A stretch of DNA of 38,832 nucleotides. It comes from an uncultured Bacteroidota bacterium (GTDB lineage: Bacteria; Bacteroidota; Bacteroidia; B-17B0; Aurantibacillaceae). The position numbers and the translations under genes were made by a program. Below are positions 19,589-29,614 of this stretch, in pieces. The stretch covers positions 1 through 38,832 of the forward strand of contig CAIYSA010000279.1 of assembly GCA_903928655.1 (NCBI GenBank), read 5' to 3'. Each line of letters starts with the position of its first letter. Position 1 is the first letter of the stretch. The notes beneath the pieces were generated by a model, which had not been told where the DNA came from, did no database searches, and saw only the letters and a list, made by a program, of their open reading frames with translations.

Positions 19589-20347
19589 TTAAGCCTTTGC
19601 CTTAAACTGGTTAATGGCATTAATTGTAAATTCTGATAGCACAAGAGTTCCACTCATTCCTGCGCGGTCAATTAAAAGCGAATCCCAATTTTCAGTTCCT
19701 TGCCACATTACTTTTTTAAGCATCATCATCGCATCAGGATTACTGTTTGCTAACTTTGTTGAAAGTGCTTTAATGTTTTTGTCCATTTCTGTTGCTGTTT
19801 CAAAAACCTCTGCATATAATCCTTTTTCTTTTGCCCATTGTGCAGTTTGCCATTCGGTTGCATTAATTGTTAACTGACAAAATGCAGATGTTCCAACTTT
19901 ACGTTCAACTGCAGGCCCAACTACAAAAGGACCTATGCCAACAGCTAATTCACTTAACTTAATAGATGCGCTTTCTACTGCAAAGGTATAATCTGCACTT
20001 GCGGTAATGCCAACTCCACCACCAACGGCTTTGCCTTGCACGCGCGCAATAATAAATTTTGGTGCTTTTCGCATGGCATTAATTACCATCGCAAAACCTG
20101 AGAAAAACTTTAAACCAGTTTCAATATCTTTAATTGAAATCAACTCATCGAAACTTGCTCCAGCACAAAATGTTTTTTCGCCTTCACTTTTTAATACGAT
20201 TACTTTGGCATTTTCATCTTTACCTAATTTTTCAATTTCGGCAGCAAGATTTCTTAATTGTTTACCAGGCATTGAATTACTTTGTGGATGAAAAAAAGTA
20301 ATTGTTCCAATTCCGTTTTCGATTGTTGATGTGATTGTTCCTTCCAT
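19589..20347 (-). CDS. Enoyl-CoA hydratase/isomerase family protein
   Basis: Crotonase fold: FCAGASFDEL, ARVQGKAVGGGVGITASADYTFA. Confidence 0.9.
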   Translation of the reverse strand: MEGTITSTIENGIGTITFFHPQSNSMPGKQLRNLAAEIEKLGKDENAKVIVLKSEGEKTFCAGASFDELISIKDIETGLKFFSGFAMVINAMRKAPKFIIARVQGKAVGGGVGITASADYTFAVESASIKLSELAVGIGPFVVGPAVERKVGTSAFCQLTINATEWQTAQWAKEKGLYAEVFETATEMDKNIKALSTKLANSNPDAMMMLKKVMWQGTENWDSLLIDRAGMSGTLVLSEFTINAINQFKAKA

Positions 20348-20415
20348 TAAAAAATAGATTTAAGTTTTTAGAATTCGATTTTTAATTATATTAATTAAAC
20401 TCTTTGAATTAATAA

Positions 20416-22026
20416 TTAAGCTAATATCGTAACAGGATTTTCAATAAACATTCTTAATGTTTGTAAAAATGCTGCTCCAGTTGCGCCATCCACTGTGCGG
20501 TGATCACAAGCTAACGTTAGTTTCATAACATTACCAGGGACTACCATATTGTTTTTTACTACTGGCACTTGGCGGATTGCACCAACTGATAAAATACAAG
20601 ATTCTGGCGTGTTAATAATAGATGTAAATGATTCTATGCCAAACATTCCTAAGTTTGAAACCGTAAATGTATTTCCTTCCCAATCTGCAGGTTGTAATTT
20701 TTTATCTTTAGCACGTTTACCTAAATCTTTTACCTCTGCACTAATTTGTGATAATGATTTTTGATCTGCAAAACGAATTACAGGAACCAATAAACCATCT
20801 TCAACTGCAACAGCAACACCAATATGCACATGATTATAGTAACGGATTTTATCGCCTAGCCAACTTGTATTTACCTTAGGGTGTTTGCGTAAAGCAGCAG
20901 CACACGCTTTAATTACTAAATCATTAAACGAAACTTTTGTATCAGGAATTGCATTAATAGCCAAACGAGAAGCCATTGCGTTATCCATATCTACCTCAAT
21001 GTTTAAGTAGAAATGAGGAGCGCCATTGGTACTTTCTAATAAACGTTTTGCAATTATTTTTCGCATTTGAGACGTTGGTTCGTCTGTGAAGCTTTCTGCT
21101 CCTGGCACAAAATAACTAACGGTTTGAGAGCTATTATGAGTTTGGGCAGAAGGTTTATAATTTTCTATATCTGATTTTGTTACTCTGCCATTATCTCCAC
21201 TGCCATTAACTTTAGATAAATCAATGCCTTTGTCTTTTGCTAATGCTTTTGCTAAAGGAGAAGCTTTTATACGAGAAGCCCCTCCAACCTCCCCAAGAGT
21301 TAGGCTAGCAGAACTTACTATTGATTTAACTTCTTGAGTCACTTTATTCCCTAATATCTCTTTTGTCCCTTCCGTCTTTACAGTCCCTTCAACTGTTGCT
21401 AAAATTGCATTAATGTCTTCACCACCTTTTCCTAAAATAGCTAAAACACTATCAACAGGAACACTTTTTCCTTCAGGAATACCAATATGAATTAATACGC
21501 CATCTTGGAAAGATTCAAATTCCATCGTTGCTTTATCGGTTGCAATATCTGCTAATAATTCGCCACTTTTAACCTTATCACCTACTTTTTTGTGCCATTT
21601 TTCAACAACACCTTCGGTCATTGTATCACTTAATTTTGGCATACGAATAACTTCGACACCTTCTGGTAATGGAGCTACTGATGCATTTGATGGAACTGCT
21701 GTTGCTGGAACAGACTCTGTTTTTGAAACAACTGGCGCTGTTTTAGTTCCGCTATTTGCCTCTGCTAAAATCGCATTAATATCTTCACCTTCTTTTCCTA
21801 AAACAGCAATGATAGAATCAACTGGTACGCTTTGTTTTTCAGGAATACCAATATGTAATAAAATTCCATCTTGAAAAGATTCAAATTCCATGGTTGCCTT
21901 ATCAGTTTCAATATCAGCTAAAAGCTCACCGCTTTTAACTTTATCGCCAACCTTCTTGTGCCATTTTGCAATAACACCTTCGGTCATTGTATCACTTAAT
22001 TTGGGCATTCTTACTATTTCGGCCAT
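20416..22026 (-). CDS. pdhC: Pyruvate dehydrogenase E2 (dihydrolipoamide acetyltransferase) with two lipoyl domains
   Basis: Two tandem lipoyl domains (DIETDKATMEFES / DIATDKATMEFES), peripheral subunit-binding domain (ASPLAKALAKDKGIDLSKVNGSG), catalytic LTLACDHRTVDGATGAAFL. Confidence 0.93.
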   Translation of the reverse strand: MAEIVRMPKLSDTMTEGVIAKWHKKVGDKVKSGELLADIETDKATMEFESFQDGILLHIGIPEKQSVPVDSIIAVLGKEGEDINAILAEANSGTKTAPVVSKTESVPATAVPSNASVAPLPEGVEVIRMPKLSDTMTEGVVEKWHKKVGDKVKSGELLADIATDKATMEFESFQDGVLIHIGIPEGKSVPVDSVLAILGKGGEDINAILATVEGTVKTEGTKEILGNKVTQEVKSIVSSASLTLGEVGGASRIKASPLAKALAKDKGIDLSKVNGSGDNGRVTKSDIENYKPSAQTHNSSQTVSYFVPGAESFTDEPTSQMRKIIAKRLLESTNGAPHFYLNIEVDMDNAMASRLAINAIPDTKVSFNDLVIKACAAALRKHPKVNTSWLGDKIRYYNHVHIGVAVAVEDGLLVPVIRFADQKSLSQISAEVKDLGKRAKDKKLQPADWEGNTFTVSNLGMFGIESFTSIINTPESCILSVGAIRQVPVVKNNMVVPGNVMKLTLACDHRTVDGATGAAFLQTLRMFIENPVTILA

Positions 22027-22086
22027 TGCTTTTTATTTTATTCTAGTAGTGAGTTGTATGGTTAAAATTTATAATGTAGAAAATAA

Positions 22087-23097
22087 CTACTCTTGTATAT
22101 ATGGATAATTTGGTTCAGCATAAACGTCTTTGTATAATTCGTCAGTTTCTGGATATGGGCTTTCTTCAGCAAACTTAACTGATTCGTCAACTAATGCTTT
22201 CACACGCTCTTCGGCTGCCTCAATCTCAATTTCATTTATCCAGTTGTTTTCAATCAAAGTATTTAAAACTTTTTGAATTGGATCTTGTTCTTGGTATTCT
22301 TTTACCTCGTCTTTTGTTCGGTAAGTTTGAGCATCACTCATACTATGACCTTTGTAACGATATGTTTTCATTTCTAAAAATGTTGGGCCATCTCCACGTC
22401 TTGCTCTTGCAACCGCTTCTTCCATTGCTTCATGCACAGCTTCAACATTTAACCCATCAACGGGTTTCGACGGCATATCATAAGCTAATCCTAATTTCCA
22501 AAGTTCGTGTACGTTACTTGTGCGCTCTACAGATGTTCCCATTGCATACATGTTATTTTCAACAATAAAAATTACGGGTAATTTCCATGTCATTGCCATA
22601 TTAAAAGCTTCATGTAATGCTCCTTGTCTAACGGCGCCATCACCCATTGAACAAACACACACGTTATCGTTCCCTGCATATTTATCAGCAAATGCAATGC
22701 CTGCGCCTAATGGAATTTGTCCACCAACTATTCCGTGACCACCAACAAAGTTATGTTCTTTACTAAAAATATGCATCGAACCACCTTTACCTTTGCAGCA
22801 ACCTGTGATTTTAGCATACATTTCAGCCATGATATATTTTGGATGCAAGCCAAGGCCAATAGCATGAGCATGACAACGGTATGCAGTGATGTGTTTATCT
22901 TCTTTTTTTGTTGCGCTAACAGTACCAGCTACAATGGCTTCTTGCCCAATGTATAAGTGACAAAAGCCTTTAATTTTTTGTTGAACATATACTTGTCCGG
23001 TTTTCTCTTCAAACTTACGCATCAATAGCATGCTTTCATACCACTTAAGATATTGTTCTTTTGAAAACTTACTCTTTTTTTCAGCTGATTTAGCCAT
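22087..23097 (-). CDS. pdhA: Pyruvate dehydrogenase E1 alpha subunit
   Basis: GKGGSMHIFSKEHNFVGGHGIVGGQIPLGAGIAFA; thiamine diphosphate motif GDGAVRQGALHEAFNMAMTWKLPVIFIVENN; YRYKGHSMSD. Confidence 0.95.
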   Translation of the reverse strand: MAKSAEKKSKFSKEQYLKWYESMLLMRKFEEKTGQVYVQQKIKGFCHLYIGQEAIVAGTVSATKKEDKHITAYRCHAHAIGLGLHPKYIMAEMYAKITGCCKGKGGSMHIFSKEHNFVGGHGIVGGQIPLGAGIAFADKYAGNDNVCVCSMGDGAVRQGALHEAFNMAMTWKLPVIFIVENNMYAMGTSVERTSNVHELWKLGLAYDMPSKPVDGLNVEAVHEAMEEAVARARRGDGPTFLEMKTYRYKGHSMSDAQTYRTKDEVKEYQEQDPIQKVLNTLIENNWINEIEIEAAEERVKALVDESVKFAEESPYPETDELYKDVYAEPNYPYIQE

Positions 23098-23160
23098 AAA
23101 ACTTTAAATTTAATTTGATACAAAAATATAATTAATTGTGAAATAGTAAAGGTTTTCAGC

Positions 23161-23658
23161 CTATTTTAAATGTTTTTTATTAAACATAAGCGGAAGTAAG
23201 TTTTCGATGCTCTCTGAAACATAAATTTTTCCTGTTTCGCCACTCATAATAATGCGGATTGGCGATTCGTAGCGACTTTCATATTCTGAAATTGCTTGTC
23301 GGCATGCTCCACACGGAGGAATAGGATCATTAATTGTTTGGTTTTTAGAAGTAACCGAAATAGCAATTGTTTTTACGGGCACATTTGGATATAAAGCGCT
23401 TGCATGAAAAATAGCCACTCTTTCGGCACAAAGTCCGGAAGGATAGGCAGCATTTTCTTGATTATTACCAATTTGGGTTTTACCGTTTTGCAACAATATT
23501 GCTGCGCCTACACAAAAATTTGAATATGGAGCATAAGCTGATTTAACTGCTTTTTTTGCTAATTTTAGTAACGCCAAGTCTTCGGCTGGTAAATCCTCCA
23601 TCGATTTATAAACCTCTAAATTTGTAGTTATTGTTAATTTGGTAGCTTTTGATTTCAT
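23161..23658 (-). CDS. cdd: Cytidine deaminase
   Basis: AYAPYSNFCVGAAILL, GLCAERVAIFHA, PPCGACRQAISEY zinc-site motifs. Confidence 0.94.
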   Translation of the reverse strand: MKSKATKLTITTNLEVYKSMEDLPAEDLALLKLAKKAVKSAYAPYSNFCVGAAILLQNGKTQIGNNQENAAYPSGLCAERVAIFHASALYPNVPVKTIAISVTSKNQTINDPIPPCGACRQAISEYESRYESPIRIIMSGETGKIYVSESIENLLPLMFNKKHLK

Positions 23659-23726
23659 TAAAAATAATTTGATTTACAAGATACTAAACATAAATATAAA
23701 AGCAATTGAATCTTTATGTTTCAGAA

Positions 23727-24338
23727 TTAGTCAATAACAACTTTGTCTTTTAAGTTATTGTTTTCAATCCATTCATTTAAGTACTTTTGAAACAGGTGAA
23801 TGTCATTTAAGATGTCGGAACGTAACGTAAATGTGTTTTTATTTTTATCAATAAAATAGGTTAATCCGTGTCTGCTTTCAATTTTTTGAATTGAACCAGC
23901 GTGTAAAATGTCTAATTTATTTGTGCTAACAATTAAAAGTTCTTTGTCGAAAGCAATGTATGATAAACCTTTAACGTACCTAAATATGACAACTAAAATT
24001 TCGGTACCGGCAACTAAAAAACAAACAAAGGCAAAGTATTTTATAATACTTCCCGAAAAATAAAGGAGAACACCGCTGAAACAAAATACAATGACTTTAA
24101 TTAATCGTTTGGCAATAAAACCATAGGTGAAATAGGGGATTTTATTAGCGGATTTATTAATTGTTGAAATTGCATAAGCTTCATATAAACTTGCTATAAT
24201 ATACAAAAACCCAATTCCGCCAAACAAATATCTTATTTCAACATAGCCAATATTATTTGAAAACATAAAGATTAAACTAACGCCAAGTAAAAAAAATAAT
24301 ACGATGTTTTTTAGAATAATAGATAGTGTAGATTTCAT
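23727..24338 (-). CDS. Hypothetical membrane protein
   Basis: Several hydrophobic helices then a soluble C-terminus; PH-like C-terminal segment is only suspected. Confidence 0.55.
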   Translation of the reverse strand: MKSTLSIILKNIVLFFLLGVSLIFMFSNNIGYVEIRYLFGGIGFLYIIASLYEAYAISTINKSANKIPYFTYGFIAKRLIKVIVFCFSGVLLYFSGSIIKYFAFVCFLVAGTEILVVIFRYVKGLSYIAFDKELLIVSTNKLDILHAGSIQKIESRHGLTYFIDKNKNTFTLRSDILNDIHLFQKYLNEWIENNNLKDKVVID

Positions 24339-24403
24339 CGTTTTTTATTTTGAGTGCCTACAAATATAAGTGTTTTTTAAAGAAGAAACATGCTACAAAA
24401 AAG

Positions 24404-25822
24404 CTATCTAATACCAGGAATTGTATTTTTCTTTCTTGGCCTAAACAAAGCATTAAATTTATATTCAATGCCTTCGCTAGGTGCTAAAGCAGGCGATTGG
24501 GCTAATTGCATTTGCTGGTTAATAAAGAAAAACCCAGAGAAAGAATTTATTTGGTAGGCTTGTTTAGCTGTGCTATTTTTTCCTTGGTGTAAGATTATCC
24601 AATTTTGTTTTGGGTTTGCTTTTAAGTATGACAAATATTGCTTCACACTATCATCTAAACACACACTTACAAAAGTCACTTTATCATTAAACTTTTTCTT
24701 CAAATCAATTATTTTTTGCATCTCTTTCATGCTCACATCGCTTTGAGTGGAAAAATAATTTAAGTACACATATTTTCCTTTTAAACTTTGAAGTTCAAAT
24801 ACATTTTCTTTAATGTCATTTGCTTTAAAGTTAGGTGCATTAGCGCCTGGTTGCAATTGGTAAAAACCTTGAAGAGCATTTAACGCTATTTTTTGATGTT
24901 CAACAATCTTTGATTCTCTATACAATTGTTCTAAAATAGTTTTTACTTGTTGTTGATTAATATCGGGACTGTAATAAAAATCGATTAAGCCTTTTAAAAT
25001 TAAAAGATCTTTAAGCGTATCATTTGAGGTTGTTTTGTCAGAGCTAAACTCTCGTTTCAAATCTTGATAGCTACCAAAAGAATTAATGCTATTGTAAATT
25101 GATCCGCCATTTTTTGTAGAAGCATAGGCTTTTAAATACCCTTTAAAATGTGCGTTAAAAAAATCCATATACTCATAGTTAGTATACAAAATTGGTTTAT
25201 GTGCAATAAACTGATTGTATAAAAAATTCTTATTTTTAGAAGTGTTTGTGTAGAAATTGGCAAAAGAATACTCCACGTATTTTTTAAAATAAGGGTTTTT
25301 AACATGTTGGTACCTTTTTTTGGAAGCTAACAAAAATGTGTCGAGTAGCGTATTTATTTTTGTTGGTGTTAAATAGGCATCTTTTGATTTTAAAAACAAG
25401 TTGTTGTATTGTGTATTAAAATCAATAATTAAGGCGTTTAGTTCTGTACTGTCTTTGCCATAAACACTTATGTTTACGGAACTTTCTGTGCCTTCTTGAT
25501 TATTATTTAGAGAATCTTTACCTGGAAAATAAATGCCATATACAAAATTTGGCTGAATGTAAATTTTGCCTACAAGGTTGTCAATGCTAATAAAAATAGG
25601 TTTAGTTGTTTTGCTGTAAATTTTAAATTCAAAATAGCCGTCTTTATCAACGGTATCTGTTTCTTCAATTATTTTTGTGTAGGATACGTAATCTAAATAA
25701 TCACTTAAAATGATTTGTTTACCAATATGAGAAGAATCCGCCTTTCCCTTAATAGCGATGTTTTGTGCAACACTTTGCAATGCAAAAACAAAAACGGGAA
25801 GAAGTATAGTAAATAGTTTCAT
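24404..25822 (-). CDS. Secreted TlpA-like/redoxin-fold protein (DUF4369-like N-terminus) lacking CxxC
   Basis: Signal peptide; PGANAPNFKANDIKENVFELQSLKGKYVYLNYFSTQSDVSMKEMQKI aligns to AhpC/TSA-thioredoxin architecture with WCxxC replaced. Confidence 0.7.
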   Translation of the reverse strand: MKLFTILLPVFVFALQSVAQNIAIKGKADSSHIGKQIILSDYLDYVSYTKIIEETDTVDKDGYFEFKIYSKTTKPIFISIDNLVGKIYIQPNFVYGIYFPGKDSLNNNQEGTESSVNISVYGKDSTELNALIIDFNTQYNNLFLKSKDAYLTPTKINTLLDTFLLASKKRYQHVKNPYFKKYVEYSFANFYTNTSKNKNFLYNQFIAHKPILYTNYEYMDFFNAHFKGYLKAYASTKNGGSIYNSINSFGSYQDLKREFSSDKTTSNDTLKDLLILKGLIDFYYSPDINQQQVKTILEQLYRESKIVEHQKIALNALQGFYQLQPGANAPNFKANDIKENVFELQSLKGKYVYLNYFSTQSDVSMKEMQKIIDLKKKFNDKVTFVSVCLDDSVKQYLSYLKANPKQNWIILHQGKNSTAKQAYQINSFSGFFFINQQMQLAQSPALAPSEGIEYKFNALFRPRKKNTIPGIR

Positions 25823-25931
25823 GGTAATTTATAAGTATAAAAATACAAAATAGTTACAATGTTTTTTGGTAATTCTAACAAACATTAATTTGCTTTTTTG
25901 GCAGGTAGATATATTCTTGTAAAAAATATGA

Positions 25932-26591
25932 CTAATCTTTTGATTCATTAGATTTTGAATCAACTTTTGTTTTACCAAACATATAGCCAATACTTACCTG
26001 AATGCTTTGAGTAATATTATTTTGATATTTATAATAATAATAGTCATTCGGCAAATTTATATTTGTTAAAAACTCTGAGCCATAAGTTGCTAATTCAATA
26101 AATATTCTCCCACTTTTTAAAGGAATATATTTGCCAATATGTATTTCCGCGGCTGCTGAAAATCCAACGGAGCTAATATCATCACCTCCTCGAGTGGAAT
26201 TTATTGTTTTCGGTTCATTATAAAAACGAAATAAGACAGAAGGCCCAAAATCTATATAATATGATTTTATGTTAAAAGAAAACAATAAAGGAATCCTAGT
26301 GTAATAATAAGTGTTTTTGTAATTATATGCAGATTTATTATGATATGCGATGCCTTTATGGCCTGTTATAAATAGAGAAATACCTGTTTTTAAAGTAAGG
26401 TTGTTTTTTAAATTTAGTGTTCGTTTATATTCGCCTGAAATAAAAAAAATTGGTTTAGGATCAATAAAACTTTGGTATTTAGTATATCGTTGAGAATAAT
26501 TGTACGAAATAGCAAAGCCATTTTCAACTTTTGGTAATGTTTGTGAAAAAGAATACCCACTTAATAGTAATAATAATGTCAATCTAATCAT
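25932..26591 (-). CDS. Outer-membrane beta-barrel-like protein, tandem paralogue A
   Basis: N-terminus MIRLTLLLLLSGYSFSQTLPKVENGFAISYNYS nearly identical to the neighbouring ORF; C-terminal QVSIGYMFG. Confidence 0.7.
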   Translation of the reverse strand: MIRLTLLLLLSGYSFSQTLPKVENGFAISYNYSQRYTKYQSFIDPKPIFFISGEYKRTLNLKNNLTLKTGISLFITGHKGIAYHNKSAYNYKNTYYYTRIPLLFSFNIKSYYIDFGPSVLFRFYNEPKTINSTRGGDDISSVGFSAAAEIHIGKYIPLKSGRIFIELATYGSEFLTNINLPNDYYYYKYQNNITQSIQVSIGYMFGKTKVDSKSNESKD

Positions 26592-26633
26592 TTATAATAT
26601 ATTAAAGAGAGTGTTTTTTAAAATTTAAAATAA

Positions 26634-26672
26634 TCTTATATAAATAACCACTATCCTAAGTTACTAAAATTA
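26634..26672. repeat. 39-bp direct repeat copy 1 (ATCTTATATAAATAACCACTATCCTAAGTTACTAAAATT)
   Basis: Exact copy at 27365-27403, offset 731 bp. Confidence 0.9.
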
Positions 26673-26684
26673 AAGTGCTTGAAG

Positions 26685-27329
26685 TCATTTTTTTAATTGA
26701 CCAAACATATAGCCAATACTTAATTGAATGTTTTGACCGTATTTGATTCTGTAAATATTAGTTTCACCGCCATTATAACTATTTAAATATAATTTCTTAT
26801 TAAATTCAGAAACAATCAGACTTAGTTCGACAAACATTCGTCTATTTTTTATAGGAAAATAGTAACCGAAATTTGACTCAAATCCATATGTGAAATTTAA
26901 TTTCGATTCCTTACCCCCTTTTATACTATATGTATTAGAATGAAAAACTCTAATACCTCCTATTATACCTAAATTAACATAGAAATTTTTCAAGTTATAT
27001 GAATACAAAAAAGGAATTTTTAGGTATGTATTTGTTGATTTTGTTACTTCCAAACTACTATCACTATGTGAGTAATTTTTATATTCATAAAATTTATAAT
27101 TATTACCAATATAAAGCAAAGTAATACCAGTTTTAAATGAAAATTTATTTACAAAATTGTAATTTATTTTATATTCCAAATTAGGAAAATATATTCCTGA
27201 GGTTGATTGATGTTTTGGAATATTACGATTAGAATAATTAAAAGAAATAGCAAGGCCATTTTCAACTTTAGGTAATGTTTGTGAAAAAGAATACCCACTT
27301 AATAATAGTAATAATGTCAATCTAATCAT
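26685..27329 (-). CDS. Outer-membrane beta-barrel-like protein, tandem paralogue B
   Basis: N-terminus MIRLTLLLLLSGYSFSQTLPKVENGLAISFNYS; C-terminal IQLSIGYMFGQ; paralogue of 25932..26591. Confidence 0.7.
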   Translation of the reverse strand: MIRLTLLLLLSGYSFSQTLPKVENGLAISFNYSNRNIPKHQSTSGIYFPNLEYKINYNFVNKFSFKTGITLLYIGNNYKFYEYKNYSHSDSSLEVTKSTNTYLKIPFLYSYNLKNFYVNLGIIGGIRVFHSNTYSIKGGKESKLNFTYGFESNFGYYFPIKNRRMFVELSLIVSEFNKKLYLNSYNGGETNIYRIKYGQNIQLSIGYMFGQLKK

Positions 27330-27364
27330 TTATGATAAATTTAGATGAGTATGTTTTTAAAATG

Positions 27365-27403
27365 ATCTTATATAAATAACCACTATCCTAAGTTACTAAA
27401 ATT
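27365..27403. repeat. 39-bp direct repeat copy 2
   Basis: Exact match to 26634-26672. Confidence 0.9.
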
Positions 27404-27429
27404 TAGTAGACCAGCTTCTTAAAGCTTTT

Positions 27430-27972
27430 TTAATCTTGTGCATTCTCAAAAAAACTAAAATGCACGTTTCCATATTTTCTGCACTCTGAGAAGTATTTTT
27501 TTGTGCTTAAATCTGTTCTTGAGCCATGTTCTATAATAAGTATACCGTTTGGTTCTAGGCAGTTTTTTTCAAAAACAAGATCGTAAATTCTTTCAATGTT
27601 TGGTAATTCATAAGGAGGATCAGCAAATATTAAATCATATTGGCTATGAGATTTAGTGAGAAAAGAAAAGACATCAGCTCGTTCGTTAAAAATATTTTTG
27701 AAGCCTAATTGTTTTGCGGCATCTCTAATATAATTTAAACACGGCGAGTGATTATCAACGCCTACAATTTTTTTTGCTCCTCTTGATGCAAACTCTATTG
27801 AAATATTTCCTGTTCCACAAAATAAATCAAGAACAGTTAGTTCATCAAAATCTATCTTATTGTTTAAAATATTAAACAAGCCTTCTTTTGCAAAATCTGT
27901 TGTTGGCCTTACTGGTAAATTTTTTGGCGGCAACAATTGTTTGCCTCTATGCGCGCCTCCTATTATTCGCAA
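27430..27972 (-). CDS. rsmD: 16S rRNA (guanine(966)-N(2))-methyltransferase RsmD
   Basis: MRIIGGAHRGKQL, RPTTDFAKEGLFNIL, VLDLFCGTGNISIEFASRGA, LIFADPPYELP. Confidence 0.94.
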   Translation of the reverse strand: MRIIGGAHRGKQLLPPKNLPVRPTTDFAKEGLFNILNNKIDFDELTVLDLFCGTGNISIEFASRGAKKIVGVDNHSPCLNYIRDAAKQLGFKNIFNERADVFSFLTKSHSQYDLIFADPPYELPNIERIYDLVFEKNCLEPNGILIIEHGSRTDLSTKKYFSECRKYGNVHFSFFENAQD

Positions 27973-28790
27973 AATAGTCTATTTAATAAAGTGTAATTAA
28001 AATGTTGTGGCATCCCTTCAATTTGGCTATAAATTAAATTTTTATGTCCAATTGCCAATCTAATATTTGCTATGTATTTTTTTAAAATTAAAAATAATTC
28101 CGAATTACTTTCAATATTTCCTGTAACACAAACCGTTGTTACTAATGGGTTAAGCTGATGTTGTTCTAAAAGAAACAAAAGGTAATATAACACATCTTGT
28201 TCTGTTTTTATACCAAATTGGTTAGCCATTAGTAATTGAGTATTGTTTTTCACAACTAATTCAATATTAAAATCGTTAACGTTTAACAAAACCATTTCAT
28301 TTGACAAATCTTTTGTGTTAAGCATGAGTTGCGACAAAACACAGGTTGAATGTTTTAATTGATGGTTTGGAAAAGTTTGATCAAGCAATGACTTTAATGA
28401 GGAAGGCATGCTAAATATTAGTTTAATAGTGCTCGAAATATCATTTGTTAAAACAAGATCGTTTCCAATATCTCCGCAATTAAATTGTAATAAATCTTTC
28501 TTATCTGTTTCGGTGTAAAAAAGTGAAGGGCATAATGTAAAACGTTCAGTAAAGTAATTAATATAAACAGCGTTATATTTTTTTTTAGTAAACTGAAAAT
28601 AATTTAAGGCTTTTAAAAGTGATGTATTGGAATCGTTTTCAATTAGGTTACTTTGCGTTATAAAAACTGGTTTAAAAGTGTTTAGCTCAAATTCAGCAAA
28701 TGAAACTAAACCATTCGAAATATCAACAATTAATGCGTCTGCATTATTAGTTTGATTTCCATAATTGGTATGTTTTAGGCTTAGGCTCAT
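27963..28790 (-). CDS. DUF3822 family protein
   Basis: 275 aa overlapping rsmD in the typical Bacteroidota DUF3822-rsmD arrangement; actin-like-fold type sequence. Confidence 0.7.
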   Translation of the reverse strand: MSLSLKHTNYGNQTNNADALIVDISNGLVSFAEFELNTFKPVFITQSNLIENDSNTSLLKALNYFQFTKKKYNAVYINYFTERFTLCPSLFYTETDKKDLLQFNCGDIGNDLVLTNDISSTIKLIFSMPSSLKSLLDQTFPNHQLKHSTCVLSQLMLNTKDLSNEMVLLNVNDFNIELVVKNNTQLLMANQFGIKTEQDVLYYLLFLLEQHQLNPLVTTVCVTGNIESNSELFLILKKYIANIRLAIGHKNLIYSQIEGMPQHFNYTLLNRLFCE

Positions 28791-28807
28791 TAATTGCTCA
28801 AAATTAA

Positions 28808-29572
28808 TTATTTAAAATTTAATTGTCGATGAAATTCGCTACAAATAATGGCACAAGCATTTGCCGCATTTAACGATTCGCTGCCATTTATACTAGCTGA
28901 TGGAATGGTTATTGGCAAGGTAATTTGCTTTAATATGACCTCCGAAATACCATTTGCCTCATTGCCGATAACGATAATGCCTTTTTTTAATTCGGTTTTG
29001 TATATATTTTCACCATTTAAAACTGCTCCATAAACCGGAAGACTTTTGTTTTTTAGTAATAAATTTTCAAAATCAGTATATTCAACATTTACCCGTAAAA
29101 CTGCACCCATTGTTGCTTGTAATGTTTTGGGGTTATAAAGTTCGGTGCATTGTTTTGAACAAAATACCTGATTTATTCCAAACCAATCTGCAATTCTAAT
29201 AATTGTACCCAAATTACCAGGATCTCTGATATCATCTAAATATAAACAAGAGTCTATAAGTTTAGTTTGGTTTTTTAAGGCGGGATCCTGCATTTTAACT
29301 AGCGCTAACACCTGATTTGGCGATTGTTGAGTACTAATTTTTTTAAGTTCGTCTTCTGTTATTTTAGAAAACGGGATATTTTTAGATTCTAATAATTCTA
29401 AATTTAAAGCTATAAAATTAGCGACTCCTAAAACTTCTAAAATTTGATATGTATCACTATTTAGGAATTCAGATACGATTTTTGTGCCTTCAATAATAAA
29501 CATAGCATGTTCATCTCTATGTTTTTTAGAGTGAAGTGTTTGAATATGTTTAACATGGTTTTTACTAATCAT
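28808..29572 (-). CDS. TrmH/SpoU family RNA 2'-O-methyltransferase
   Basis: LDDIRDPGNLGTIIRIADWFG, VIGNEANGISEVIL, ITIPSASINGSESLNAANACAI: SPOUT motifs 1-3. Confidence 0.93.
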   Translation of the reverse strand: MISKNHVKHIQTLHSKKHRDEHAMFIIEGTKIVSEFLNSDTYQILEVLGVANFIALNLELLESKNIPFSKITEDELKKISTQQSPNQVLALVKMQDPALKNQTKLIDSCLYLDDIRDPGNLGTIIRIADWFGINQVFCSKQCTELYNPKTLQATMGAVLRVNVEYTDFENLLLKNKSLPVYGAVLNGENIYKTELKKGIIVIGNEANGISEVILKQITLPITIPSASINGSESLNAANACAIICSEFHRQLNFK

Positions 29573-29614
29573 AATTTAAAGCTAAATTAGTACGCTATAA
29601 ATGTAATAAACCTT

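Noticed and set aside
21640-22020. Near-identical repeat within pdhC as a possible mobile or assembly duplication
   Set aside because: It is the normal tandem lipoyl-domain architecture of E2; the two copies differ at several residues (e.g. ETDKA vs ATDKA).
22194-22956. Three plus-strand ORFs antisense to pdhA
   Set aside because: Shadow ORFs within conserved E1 alpha coding sequence.
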